From Erythrocercus mccallii (taxonomy: Eukaryota > Chordata > Aves > Passeriformes > Dicruridae), in NCBI GenBank assembly GCA_013397435.1, contig VZRG01000034.1:1228315-1292314 (forward strand): a stretch of 64,000 nt of DNA. The letters are read 5' to 3'. The notes under the pieces were generated by a model that saw only the letters and a list, made by a program, of their open reading frames with translations, did not search any database and was not told the DNA's origin. Below, piece after piece: positions 39,114 through 51,890 of the stretch (positions are counted from its first letter, which is position 1; every line of letters starts with the position of its first letter). The position numbers and the translations under genes were made by a program.

Positions 39114-39166
39114 TAGTGAACTAGTTGGAACTAGTTCACTAATGAAAAAGTGAAATAGTTGGAACT
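39114..39166. repeat. 13-bp palindrome with 2-nt spacer plus an overlapping direct repeat
   Basis: tagtgaactagtt (39114-39126), spacer gg, and aactagttcacta (39129-39141) form a near-continuous palindrome. The sequence agtgaactagttggaact (39115-39132) recurs with one change at 39149-39166 (agtgaaatagttggaact), 34 bases downstream. The local structure suggests replication slippage or template switching. Confidence 0.85.
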
Positions 39167-39416
39167 TCGGGATACTACTGATAAAAAATAAAACCTTCTA
39201 AAATAGAATTTTTAGTGAAATAGCAGACAAAGCTGTGCAAGAAGTATCTTTAAAAGGCAACATTACTTGGTGATTAGACTTTGTTTTTAGAGTTAACAGT
39301 ACTGAGTTGCACTTATATATTGATGCAGTTTTCAAAGTCAATAAATAGTGCTTCAGCTCCTGTGTAGAAAGAGGATGTTGCAGAAATAATTATGACATGA
39401 TGTGATAACCTCTTTC

Positions 39417-39432
39417 AAAAAAAAAAAAAAAG
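39417..39432 (+). repeat. Poly(A)16 tract
   Basis: Sixteen A residues followed by a purine-rich stretch. No retrotransposed body is recognised upstream. Confidence 0.85.
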
Positions 39433-41151
39433 GGAAAAAGCAAAGCAAAACAATACTGCAGTGTTCTAGCCATCAGGAAACCATGACAATGCTCCCACCT
39501 TTTTCCTGTGGCTTACCCAGAGTTCCTTCCAGGCGACAGAGATAACTGACTGCTGCAGACTGGATCCTGTGCCAAATGAAAATAAAGTAATTTTTTTGTT
39601 AAATTTACATCTGATTAAAAGTTAATCTTAGCAATGCCCTTTTTTGACACTCAGTTTTACAGCTTTTCAGCTAAAATACGTCTTTGTAACTTTAAGATTG
39701 CCTGATTTCTTAGTGAGAGTGTTACTCCAGCAGGACAAGGACAAAAAATTACTTCATTTTGTAAATTCATATCTCATAAACTAACTGTGATTGAATAAGA
39801 AGGTTGTTCATCTCTGTTTCTGCATAAGAAAAAACTACTTGAAATTAGCTTTTGTGATTCTCTGGGACTTGAGTATTCATGAAATAGCTCGATTTGCCAG
39901 TAATGCTTTCCAAAGTGCGTGTTACTTGGGGAGACCTCTCACAGTGTTCAAAATGCACGTGTAGCCCCCTACATGTGAACTTTTGGGGTTGTATATATAC
40001 CTCTATGGATATCCTCCTATTCTCTGTGCATCCGTGGCTGTGTTTTACTGTCCTCCTCTCTTCTCTGAGTAGGGTGGAGCTGGTGCAGCTCTCCAGCCAA
40101 GGCTGCAGCAGCACATGAGTTGTAGCTTTAGAGATCCTTGGTGTCTTGCAAAAAACGAGACCACTTTTATCTGTTTAGGAATGGTATTTAGATAAAATGC
40201 TCCATCACAGCAGTGTTCTGCAAGCACATCTCTGAGAAGTGCAGCCTGGATTAGGCATTGGCTGTGACATCAGGGTACAAAGAAATGCTTGCTGGGCAAG
40301 AAGGAGCCTCTCTGGTGTGGGTGAGTGATGCTGGGATCCACAGGGCCTTGCTGTGGTTCCCATCAACACACACACAGTTATTTCATGCTCTCCTTACTGA
40401 TAGGGAATTCTTTCTAGTCCCTTGTTTTTAGCTCAGCTCACTCAGTTAATTTCCGTAGGCATTTTGCAGGGTTATTTATGCTTCAGCCTGTACTTCACAG
40501 CCAAGTTATTTTTTTTCCTGACTGGCTACTAATGAATAATAAGTCAATTTATCCTCATCAGTTAAATTATAAATACAGAGAAAATGGAGTAAAAATATCA
40601 CCACATGGAGATGGCTTTGCTTTTTTCCATTCCCTAAATCCTGGTTTATGTAAACTAAGATAAATATTTATAAAAAATGCTGGGCACAGTAACCCTCTTT
40701 TAAAAACTATTTGGATTAGCTTGTGAGATGTAACTATTGATAACACAGTTTAGTACCTTTGCAAGTTGATTTACTTTGTACAGCAAAGTCTTCCATTAAG
40801 TTTTAAGATAAATGTTGTGTTTTATTTGAGCTGTGTAAGAAAAGAACTTGTGAACCACCTAAAAAAAGAAAAGTTGTCAGAAGAAGGTTAATTTTCATAG
40901 TATACACTGTGATTTTAAAAAAAGAAAATGTCTTACTTGCAGGCCAAAACTTGTCCACAGACCAAATGGAATTAGAGAAGACAGACAGGAGGGACTTCAT
41001 GAAATGCGTAGAGATGTTCTGTGCACCCAAAACATGTGCAGGAAGCAAAGAGTGTCACTGCAGGTGTGCAGGTCAGCTCCCTGCCTCTCAGCGCGTGGGG
41101 CTGTGGAGAATGAGGCTCCTGATTGTCTTGATCAAAGCCTCTCTCAGAGGG

Positions 41152-41212
41152 GCTGATCCTGCTCCTGTTGAAATCAATGCCAAGGCTTCCCTGTATTTCA
41201 AATGAACAGGGT
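41152..41212 (+). repeat. Ancient palindromic DNA-transposon-like remnant
   Basis: 'ctgatcctgctcctgttgaa' followed by atcaatgccaaggcttccc resembles the old amniote repeat tgatcctgctcccattgaagtcaatggcaaaactccc. The following segment ccctgtatttcaaatgaacaggg keeps the family's self-complementary form (ccctgt/acaggg). I cannot name the exact family with certainty. Confidence 0.4.
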
Positions 41213-41974
41213 TAAACTCTTCATTACATGCCCTGGAGTTTGTTCTCTGGTGTGACCACCTTGTGCCATCTCATCCTCACAATTGCTACTTCTGCTGTGT
41301 AAGTGTGCAAGCCAGAGGAGAGTTTGGGGTTGTTTTTTTTCTAAAGTATACAGCGAAGACATTCCATCATTTTATGATGTTTTTTATAATTAATTGTCAA
41401 AAACCAGAACAAAAATAGATGGAGCATTAGAGCAAATTTGCAAGCCATTGAAGTTAAGAGCTGCAAATAGAAGCAACGCCTGTATTCTACCTTTAGCTAT
41501 CAGTATAAAACTCATCAAAGTAAACCAGTTTTATTTAGACATCTGTAAAATGTACTTTGACAAACATCCACTTGATGACTGTCAGTGTCTTATAAAAAGA
41601 CTTTGATATCAAAGATCCACAGAAACTGTCAGAATAAACTGGTTGGGTTTTTTTTCTTTTGACAGAAGGATGTTTCCTAACCATGATTTGTATTGTCTGG
41701 ATGATATGTTTTTAATATCTTAATACAAAGGATTATTTTTACAAATGTTTTTGTATCTACTTGTGCAAAATGACATGACATTTAGAAGATATATTTACAA
41801 GTTAAGCAAAGAAAAGCAGAATCTGTATTCCTGCTCCTTCCAGCACTCTTAATTGTTCTGCCCTTGACGTTAATGGATAGTGATTTTAGGACTCACTTTT
41901 TGATAGACTCACAGAGTTTAGGTAATCTATCAAAACCTCTTTTTGAGCAGATGAAGAGAATACAGTAATCATGT

Positions 41975-42297
41975 CAATATCTGAAGGGAGGGGGCCAGGA
42001 GGAAGGAGCCAGGCTCTGCTCAGTGGTGCAAGCAATAGGAAAAGAGGCAATGGGCAGAGATTGATGCACAGGGAGTTCCACCTGAATATAAGAAAGAATT
42101 TTACTGTGCAGGTGACCACACATGGAAAAGATTGCCCAGAGAGGTTGTGGAGTCTCCCGTGCTTGGAGATATTCAAGAACCATCTCGATGCAATCCTGTG
42201 CCATGCGCTCTGGGATGGCCCTGCTTGAGCTGGGGAGTTGAATAAGATAACCCACTGTGCTCCCTCCCAATGTCACCCATTCTGTGATTCTGTGATA
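41975..42297 (+). mobile_element. CR1 LINE, 5'-truncated 3' end (ATTCTGTG tail)
   Basis: Contains typical CR1 3' blocks in order: a ccaggctctgctcagtggtg-like segment, 'caatgggcagagattgatgc', 'gttccacctgaatataagaa', 'gattgcccagagaggttgtg', 'gagtctcccgtgcttggaga' and 'tattcaagaaccatctcgat', then a ggccctgcttgag block. It ends with the tandem octamer tail attctgtgattctgtga. The tail differs from the ATTCTATG copy at 30.1 kb, so the two belong to different CR1 subfamilies. Sense orientation relative to LDB2, no intact ORF. Confidence 0.92.
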
Positions 42298-42503
42298 CTG
42301 TACTTTGAGTAATATTGTTTCCTTGCATTTAATGCTACTGAATTATATAGAGACAGGGCAAAATGCAGTTGATTCTGTTACATATCTTAGCCTTTCTACA
42401 AAAGGCTTTTCATCACCCATATTCAGCATACCTCACCTTGGATAGAAAGAACTGTTCAAGGCAGTAAGGCAGTAGGTATAACTGCAGATGTCTAAAACAG
42501 CTT

Positions 42504-42538
42504 CTTTTTTTAATTTTTTTTTTATTTTATTTTTTTTA
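42504..42538 (+). repeat. T-rich low-complexity tract
   Basis: Thirty-five bases of T broken only by short A or C interruptions (ttttattttattttttt pattern). Confidence 0.75.
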
Positions 42539-43122
42539 GTCCAGAAAGGAGGTGTTGCCTTGCAGTGTTACTGGAGATGCTGAATACATTAAAGTAGGAT
42601 GATGAGAGGAATGCCTTGTGGGGACTTCTTGTAAACATGCAGCATGATTGCTTTTTATTGGAAAAGGCATTTCTGCAATGTTCTGTGCAGTGCTGTAGTG
42701 CCATAGATATGTTGAAAATGCTATGAAAGCCTTAACTATTTAATTCTCATAATCCATCTGCAAGCACTAAGTGATTAGTTGCAGTTTATCCCAGTATGGA
42801 TGCTGGTGTTTCTACTTGCATAATCTTTCCCTGCAAGGTCCAGCTGGAGATGGCAATGCCCATGCTCAGTGTGGCTGGCAAAACTTCTCTAGATTAATAA
42901 GAGAGCTGGCAGGGTGGCCCTGGGTAAACAGAAAAGTCTGCAAGAGATGAGAAGTTTAAACTGGGGGGAAGAGTAATAGTGTTGTTTCTTGATGGCTACA
43001 GGGGTGGTTGTACTGCCTAATTTTAGGCATCAGATTTAGGACTATAATTTCCTGTTTTCTTATTAGGGAACAGAGACTTCTCATGAATGTGAATCAGATC
43101 AAGAGAAAAACTAAATTTTAGG

Positions 43123-43141
43123 ATCTATGTATCTATCTATC

Positions 43142-43185
<44 letters not shown>

Positions 43186-43196
43186 CTACTTATCTA
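43123..43196 (+). repeat. (ATCT)n tetranucleotide microsatellite
   Basis: Eleven perfect ATCT units at 43142-43185, flanked by interrupted units (atctatgt, atctatctatc and tctacttatct). The long pure core suggests it varies in length between individuals. Confidence 0.95.
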
Positions 43197-45770
43197 GATT
43201 CTTCTCAGCCTCACTTACATAGTCTGGTAATCGCTTAAAGGTAGGTTTCTGCACATGTGTTTTTCTGGTACCAAAGATATGCCCTGGCCATTGTCCCAGC
43301 TTTGGGAGAGCACATTGTTTTGCAGAAAGGCAAAACAATTACACTTTATAGACAGATAAAATAAATACAAGAATCTTGAAACATTTTGTTTTAGGAAAGC
43401 AGACTGCCTTGGAGTGGATATCCTGTATGGAGTCAGGAAGGTATAGGAGGCTACAGGAGATGCTGTGCTTGCAGTGCCTGTAGATCTAGAAATGTATAAC
43501 AAAGGCGTGGGGGGAGGGAAGTTAGTTGCTTTCTTGCTCATTCTCTCAGACACTGAGGCTATTTTTGTATAGCAAATACCAATTCATCAGTATTATGAAG
43601 CAATCCTACTAAGGAAATACCCTTTAAAAATTTTTTGTTTGTACAAAATTGCAGAATGTTTGGTCAATTTTGCTTAAAAAATTAAGCTTATTCATTATTT
43701 CACTATTTCCTTTCAGAGCGGCTAAACAGAATTCCATTCCTGTCTGAAAAACTACACCATTTCAGAGCAACTGTTTGTGGTATAAGCAATTACATGATAC
43801 AATTCCCTCATTTAAGGATGGCTGTTCAGGGAATAACAGGTGTCAGCATATTGGACACAACTAGCATTGGCCACAGCCTTAACATTGGATTAAATAAATT
43901 TGAAGGAGTCTATTTATACCGTTAAGGAGGTGCTAGAGAATTACTGGAAATAAACGTATGCTGCTAAACTTTGTCCTGCAAGGCAGTAATACAAGCTATT
44001 TTGACTAGGTGGAAAAGTTTTTAATGCTGCAGACCAGGTTCTGTGAGAATAGCTTGTATGTTTTTGGTAGTTGTGTCCTGGATTGTACTGACTGGTTTCC
44101 TTTCATGACCATAAGTGTTTGAGCTCATGTATTTCGAGGAAGGAGCTGCTTTCAGCTGATTTGGGTGTGTTAATTTCCTTCACCTAGGGATTGTGTTCTT
44201 CCTTTCTACCTGCACATCTTTCTTGAGGGAAGTGGCCTCCTCTGCTGGCCATTCTATTTTTTTCTTCAAATACGTGAGAGAGAACTAGTATCCTCATTTC
44301 CTTTTTTTTTTACTTTTTTTTTTAATCCACAGAAATGATCTTCAGTTGTTTGTTTTGGCAAATGTTTCCTGAGAAAGGATCCGTGAGAGCAATTGTTACT
44401 ATTATATTAGCTTCCCCTAAGTTATTTGTAGCACCACCCCCAAGTCACCTCCTTTCTCTGCTTTTTGTCTTCTTGACTGCTTCCACTCTGTTTTCCTTTG
44501 ATGCTTTTTTGTTCTTGTTGACTGTTTATATCTTTTTGTTGTCTTTTCAGTTATGATTTTTCATCCATCAACTCACTGCTTTTCTAAGCCAAACCAAAAA
44601 ACCTGCAGTAGTTTGCACCTACACACACAGAGATTTAAATCTTCAAGCTTCTGACTGTAATTTGTCTGCCAGTTCTCACCTTTTTTTCCCCTCTGTATGA
44701 ACAGCCTGTGTCTTTCCAAATTCCAATTTTGGGATGCTTTTCTCTTCCCCTGTCCCAGTTTAATTCCTAGGAAGAATAAAATCCTGGCTCCACTGCATGC
44801 TCTTTGCTACAGAGCAGTGCCCACACTTTTCATCTCTGTGACTCATAGCGTACAAAATTAGTGCCTGCAAAGCTCGAAGAGCAGGGAGAAGCTGCAGCTC
44901 CCAAGAAACACTGTTAGCAGGCATAAGCTACTGCTCTCACTGAAGATGGTGACTTTTTCTTCTTTGGGCTTATCCCTGTTGCGTGCCCTGCCTTTTTTCT
45001 TATGCCAGAAGAAGCATTTGTGTAACTTTCCCAGATCAGGAAAAGATTTCAGTTAGAGCAACTGGGGAAAATGAAAGACTAATTTGATTGGTTTTCTGTG
45101 TGTCAAATGCAAATATGTTTGGCTTGATTTTTTTCTTCTTTTTAAGCAATTACAATTAATTGTTTCCAATTTTTGTTTTCATGGATTCTGTGATGATAGA
45201 GACTAGTTAAATGCTGTGTTCATTGCCAGAGAAAATGTGCAAAATTTTACATTATACATTTGTTCAGGTTTTCCCGTGGTAGCCAGAGACCTGCCAAAAC
45301 TATAGATTCATGGGGAATTTCCCAGGTCTCTAATGTAATCTCACATTAGCGACAAATTTATATAAAAAAGAAAAAATATAATATTTTTTTTTTGCTTTTA
45401 CCACACCATTTAAGAAACATAAGTTACTATCACACACAAGGTTCCTGTTTGGAAAGTGCCATTTCAGTGCTAAGTGGAAGATGAGAAACTTGGTGTATTC
45501 AGGGCATTATATCAACAAGTGTAGCTAACAATGTATTTTTGAGAATAATTTAGAACATAGGATGAAAGTTATTATGGTTGTTTCCATCTAAATCCAAACT
45601 AATCTCCTTATTTGACTTAACTTTAAAAACTGTTTTTTAATAATTGTATATCTGATGTAGTTTCATGTATTCAGTGTTTAATTATTATGCACAAAACTTG
45701 CAGTTTGGTACAGATAAAAATATTTAAGGGTCCAAAAAGTTAAATTTTCAGATTTTGATTGATCAATATA

Positions 45771-45816
45771 TGTATACATATGCATGTATATATGTGTATT
45801 AATGCATATGTATACA
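45771..45816. repeat. AT-rich inverted repeat, 15-bp stem, 16-nt loop
   Basis: tgtatacatatgcat (45771-45785) and atgcatatgtataca (45802-45816) are exact reverse complements. The loop and flanks are also alternating purine/pyrimidine, so the whole is TA/TG-rich and the palindrome may derive from a simple repeat. Confidence 0.85.
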
Positions 45817-47412
45817 CTGTTTCATAAATATAGCCAGCAATATGTTTTTCTGCTAGATGAAAAAAAACACCCAGTAGAGCAGGGTGTAAGTAGTCTGTAA
45901 TAAGCTAAAAAAAATTATCCAGAAAAGCTGAGGTGACCATATTTTGTTCAAAGCTGCATAACTGCCCATTTCAGATTTATGACATTATAGATATTTATAG
46001 CTATCATCACAGGTTTTTTTAATTCAACCAGATTTTAAAATATTTGAAACATAATATTCTTCTCTGCTTAGGGGTGCTTTCCTGTAAATTTAAGTCAGTT
46101 CCTAAATGCTAATGCAAGAGCTAGTTATAGTTCACTTGAATTTTAACAAGTGTATGGAAGGCATGTTTCTGTGAAATAAAATTCAGTGTAACTTTCCAGG
46201 GTACTTGCTCTGCCAAGAAATATGTAATTTCCCATGCTAAATCTATTTAATTGTTGGGGGATATCTTGTGGTTTCTAGTGGTAAAAATGGAAAAACATGC
46301 CAAAATTGGTCAGGCTAGGTAATACTATTTTGAGCTCAGTCCTACATAGCACTGAGTATCTCTATCATTCCCTCTTCCTTGTGGAAGGAAGACAGCCGGG
46401 AGGGAGACCCAGTGATGCTCATTTTCTTTGTCCTACTCGGGACTGCAGTTGTGGATCCAGAGGAAATGGATCACTCCTTAGCCCCAGCTGGAGGTTATAC
46501 CCATTTAACACTGTGTTTGGTCTCGAACTCCTCTCTGAGAAATCATTTCCTCTTATAAAAAGGATGGCTTTTGGTTTTAACTGGAATAAATTCACAGAAT
46601 TTATTGGGTTGGAGTGAACAAACATCAGCCAGCTGCAACAAATATGTTGTGCTTCTGCAGCATGAGTGGGGAAAGAGAGAGGGGGCTGAGTGCAGGCTGG
46701 GGGGCAATGAGAAGGAATGAGGGAGGGATGAAGGATGGAGCTCACTCAACCCTGTTCCTAGCTGGGCTGTTCCATTAATGACCTCTTAAGCTCCTGGTTC
46801 TTGTCCAGGTGGTCTCTGTCCAGCCATGCCCACTCTTAGTTGCAATGACATTCAACATCTTGAACCCGTCCTTGATTTGCCTTGCTAAAGAAACAGAAAG
46901 CTACCACAGCAAACTAACAGACAAATCCCTGCAGTGTTTTGCCATGTGAATGGCTTACCTGGCCCACAGAGGAGCTAGATGAACCCAAAGGCAGGAGGTG
47001 GAGGGCCTGCAGAACCATTAGAGAAAGGGAAGGAGGCTGAAAGGCTGCTCATTTTGACACAAGGCACTGTTGGACAGGCTCATCTGTGCTGCTTAGCCAC
47101 ACTCTCAAAACTGGATTTATGGCATCCAGGACACTCTGCAGAGAGCCGGCCACTCTAGTCACCAAGAAAGGAGGAAAACCAGGACCTGTAAATCTTGTCT
47201 TTGCTTTGGTTTTCAGGGAAACACTTCATTGGGCTGTTGGCTCAAATGCTTCCTGGAGCAGCCATTTATCCCTTTCTGTCCCAAATTTACTTCTTTGCTT
47301 AAGGTGCTGGTGATGAAGAGGTTCTTCATCTATCTTGCTTATGCTGAGCTAATGGTCCTGGAGAGCTACATCTGTGCTCACCAAGCAGGGTGGGGCTGGA
47401 AAAGAGACTCTA

Positions 47413-47481
47413 GACCACTCTAGGTTAGGGAGTAGAGCACTCAGCTGAAGTAGGGAAATCTGGGATTCAGCCCTGTTCCCA
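47413..47481 (+). repeat. Ancient tRNA-derived SINE head
   Basis: 'taggttagggagtagagcac' followed by tcagctgaagtagggaaatc and 'tgggattcagccctgttccc' matches the layout of old amniote tRNA-SINE heads. These have an A-box-like ggtTAGgg..GCACTcacctg, a short spacer and a B-box-like gggTTCaaatCCctg. The B-box is mutated, so polymerase III activity is not expected. Confidence 0.5.
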
Positions 47482-49224
47482 GCACACTGACCACAGCTCT
47501 GATTATGTCCAGAAGAGCAGACTTCTGCAAATAAGAGGAGTGGGATTCACCTGACCGAATGCGGATGATGACCTCTGAGTCACTTTTCTAGACTCCTTGT
47601 GTGATCACTGGACAGAAACATGTTTGCATAGAAAACAACTCTCCTTCCAATATGGACATTTGAAATAGACACAATGAATTGCAGCTTCAGAGCATCTCTT
47701 TCTTTCAAACTACAAGGAATTTAGAAAAGCAGCCCACGTGTAGATGACTGCACCAAAGGAGCCTGGTTGACATAAATGTTGCAAAAGGTAACTGAGGAAT
47801 TCAGGGGTATTTTGAGAACACTTTCAAATTCTATTCCCTGAATTTTCGTATCAGCTTCTAAGCAATTTAGTGGAACTAGGTCATGATACCTTACAGGATA
47901 GAATCTTTATTTTTTCACATTCAAATGCCTTAAAAACGTATACCTACCCATATCACAGGTGTGGCCAAATGGATTGGTGTCAGAGATTGTGGCATATGAA
48001 TAAAAGGTCTACACAGGACCAAATACCAATGGCAAATAAAGACTTCCCTATCCTTCACTGATGATCCATGGGCTGTGACAAACAGTGGCATTGCTGTGAT
48101 ATTTTCCTATCAATATCATTCTCTAATTCAGAATTTAGGTTTAAAATAAACATTTGCATTTTTCATTGAAACAGTAACAGTTCAGTAAAAACAGGCTGGA
48201 AGTTTTAAGAAAGACAATTATCCATTATTAAAAACATCAGATAAAATGAATTAATGAACAACTAATCAAATTTAAGTATTCTATATTTATATATCTCAGT
48301 GTACTGCAGTACCTTTCAATCAAATGACAGATGCTTTATAGTGACTATGGTACCAATCATAATAAACAACAGGTGAAAACCACAATAATTTAACTAATTA
48401 AACTTCAAACATTAAATTTCCCTGCATCTGAGTCATAGTTTTGGGAAAGAACAATACAAAAGTTGCATTTGTTACTAGAAGTTATTCCTTCATAGAAGCT
48501 TTGGTTTAGCTTTTTTTATTTTATTTTATTTTTAAAGCTTCACACAGTGGTCTGATTCTGATTTAGTTAATGTTCAGCCTATTCAGAAGGGTAAAATTAC
48601 TGGGGTGAGCTTTATTACTGTAATGGAGGTCTTGAGAAATTTAAATTGAGAAGTATTCTAATGCATCTCTTTAGAATATTATCTGCCTCACTTCTGAATG
48701 CTTTGCTACCATGTGCAGAACAGGGCACATAAGTGGCTTTTGGGGCTCAATGCACTTATGCAAGTGTTTTTCCTTGCTGTCTCTTAACACAACAAAAGAC
48801 ACTTGAAGCCTTTACTTGGGGCTTATCTTCATTCCAAATTTAAATGTAAAGAGACCAAAGTCCATCACAATGCACCTGCAGGCTTTTTTTTTCTTTCAAC
48901 TGTAGACATTGTGATGATTTTCAATGAAAAATTCTGCTGCCATGGAATTGCTGAAGCAAAAAACGTTTGCAAAATTCTATTGTTTAAGATAGAGCCAATA
49001 TTAAATTAAACAAAATTATTTTTCCAATGAGATGCAGGTAAAAATTGTTTATAAGCTTATATTAGCTAGTCAGGGAACATAAACTTTATTCTGTGCTTTA
49101 CACAGACTGTGCAAATGGTAAACTACATCTAACGAATTATCTAAGGAATATGCCCTGTGAACAGTTGCAAACATTATATGTTGAGATGTGCTCAATACAC
49201 TGTTCATTGAGCAACTCTGAAGAG

Positions 49225-49244
49225 TAATAGTAATAATAATAATA
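49225..49244 (+). repeat. Short (TAA)n repeat
   Basis: About six TAA/TAG units. Minor low-complexity sequence. Confidence 0.65.
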
Positions 49245-51268
49245 GGAGCCTATTTGCAGACAGTTGCAAGCAGGAGAAATGGCTAAATGCTTCAGTTAAA
49301 TTATTCCTTATTTGCCTTGTCATACTATGTGGTAACAGTTAATAATATAATGTGTTTTAGTAATGGGTTGGGGTTTTTTCTGCATTACTTCCTCTGTCCA
49401 GATTATTCTCTTCCATTAGACCATTCTCAGTGGTTTATTTGTTTGTAAAGTCCATCCAATGATTATAGGCTGACTTCAAACTTGGCTTTCCTACTATGTC
49501 CAAGTAATGAAGTAATGTCTTTTGTGGACACTTCCAGCAGATCTACTAGAGGGTTTTACTGCTATTTTATTGAAATTCTTCCTGGAGGCTTGGTAATAGC
49601 TGTGGCTGAGTATCAAAGCTGAAATGGATATGGACCTTGGACCTCCCTTACACATTTCAGGGAATTTCTAACCCCATTTTTCTGATCTTTAATCTTATAA
49701 GATACTTTAACAAATATTATGATTGAGATTTTCAAATAATCAGACTTAGGATAGTGTTAGGTCAGTTTAAAACTACATCACTTGAAGTTCTAATAGGAGA
49801 CTTTACACCTCACTAGGCTTTCCTATTTGTATTTAACTCATCTATTACTTTCTGCAGAGAAAAGTATTTAAGCTTGTAGAAAAACATGTCTTCTCTGAGC
49901 TGTTTATAACCAGCTGATTAACGTAATGTGTTACAAATAATGTGGTATTCAGTTGTTTGGGGTTTTTTTAAACTAAACCAGTTCATGTCAGATTTTACAA
50001 AAACGCTAACAACACAAAGTATATTCAGATACATCCATCTAAAAGCAGAGGAACATTGTGCAGTGGAGTGAAGCAAGAGGAATTTCTGTGTATGCACTAG
50101 ATATTGCCACTTGCATAACAATTCACCTCTCTCAGTTGCTAGTGAATATTCATATTCCCATAGTAAGGCTCTTTGTATTTACTGTTCTGCCGAAGTGCAA
50201 GATGGCATCCAAGCCCTCTAGTGTTTTATCAGAGTAGACTTGTCAATTGCAATGTTATTCTAAGCCTCCCTAAATAGAACAAGCTGAGAGGAACAATACT
50301 CTTGTATATCTCTCCTGAAACTCCTTAAAATGTAAATATAATGTGATACTGACTCCTTTATTATTGACTCCTGCCTCTTTCTGTAAAATCCCTTTCACTG
50401 ACTTGACTTGGAATAAGAGTGAAGGTGGAGGGGAGGGAGAGAGCGAGCTTCTCTGGACCCTGAGCAGACCATCTTTGTAGCCCAGAAAGCAAACTAGCAA
50501 TCACCTGCATTAGAAGAAATAGATTCTAGCATGCAGGAGAGAACTATTACACAGAAAACAAATTACATAATTTATACATTAATCCATTCAAGGATTCTGC
50601 TTTCTGCATGTCTGGACTACAAACTTTCCAATAGCCATCACTGCCTGTCTGTAGAAGCACAGCTTGTAACTGTGAACCATAGACTGCTTAAAAATAAGTA
50701 ATCAACATGATTCCTGGCAGTGTTCCCTGCTCTGGCTAGTCCTGCCTTCATGGCTGTTTCCTTGCTTCTTACACTGTTCTTCCTACCTGTGCTCTCCCCC
50801 AGGCCTTCCCACTCTTACCTCAATTTTTCACATGCTTCATCTTTTTCAGGAAAAACCCTGGTACCAACAGCACCCTGGGCGCTGTGGTTGTGTGCCTCCT
50901 CTTCCTCACCCTCCATTGCTGCCTTTCCTCTCAGTCAGCTCATTACCTCAGCAGGTTAACACCCAAGAGTTGCATGCAAATTTTAGCACACCACATTTAC
51001 AGCTGCATTGGCTACTTTTTGCTAGGGAGGTCCCGCCGGTCTGATCTGGAAGCAAAGCAGGACAGCGCTGAGTGCTCTCCCTGTCTTTGAGGGGGCTGTT
51101 TTCACTCTGGAACAGCTTGGCTATTCTCTGAGCAGTCTGAGATGCAGTTGAGTTTCATGCATAGCCTGAAATTCAGACTATCCAGGTTAGATCCAGACGT
51201 GAGACAGGGATACAGTGCAGCTTCAGATGCTTCAAATGTTTCAAAACAAATGTAAGTAACTTCTGTCT

Positions 51269-51325
51269 TGAGAGGGATTCAAACCCATCCGCATAGTCAC
51301 CCTTATCAGTTAGCTTGTTCTCCTG
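51269..51325 (-). repeat. Possible ancient tRNA-SINE remnant (reverse)
   Basis: 'agagggattcaaacccatcc' and the following tagtcacccttatcagttag-like segment resemble the reverse complement of a tRNA-SINE head (ggatttgaacccaggtctccc...gtgagtgccctaacc). Degraded; could be chance. Confidence 0.35.
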
Positions 51326-51842
51326 CAGTTAATTTGTACCATGTTTGTGTGCAAATAGCACTTTAAAGTGATCAGACAGCATAATTAAGCAAAACTGTAC
51401 TTTAGAAACACCAAGTGGGTTTCCTCTTCATCTTGGTGGGAAAAGAGGTAACAGCCATCAGGCCTCACTCTTTAGAGTGACAGAGTTGTATGACTGTAGC
51501 TGCTCTTCAGTGCCTCTCTAATCAAGGTGCTTCTCTTCAGATCACAGCTGATGCTTTGGGAAATCTTCATCAGCCTTCAGTGCACTGCAAGGACTAGGAA
51601 TGCAAACATGGAAATAACAACCTGTTGTTCTGATGAATTGTTGTGAGCTGTGCAGGGGCTGGTGAATGTACAAAATCAGAAGGGTGCTGGAAGGTTTGTT
51701 TTTAACTGTGCCAGAAAGGGCTGAGCTGCTGGTGCGCTTGATCGGGGGGTGCTCAATCCTGGGAGCAGCTCTGCAGCTGTGGGGCTGCCTCCAGCTTCAA
51801 TGATGCAGCCCTGCAAACTGCTGAGGACTTTTCTGGGAGCCA

Positions 51843-51890
51843 TGGGACAGGGATTCAAATCCTGCAGACAGACAGACACCACTAGGCAGT
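51843..51890 (-). repeat. Possible B-box-bearing SINE scrap (reverse)
   Basis: 'gacagggattcaaatcctgc' contains a reverse-complement B-box-like core, followed by a gacagacagacaccactaggc segment. It lies about 570 bases from the remnant at 51.3 kb. Weak. Confidence 0.28.

Noticed and set aside
46590..46620. 'cacagaatttattgggttgg' as a reverse CR1 end
   Set aside because: The similarity stops within 25 bases and the expected downstream CR1 blocks are missing.
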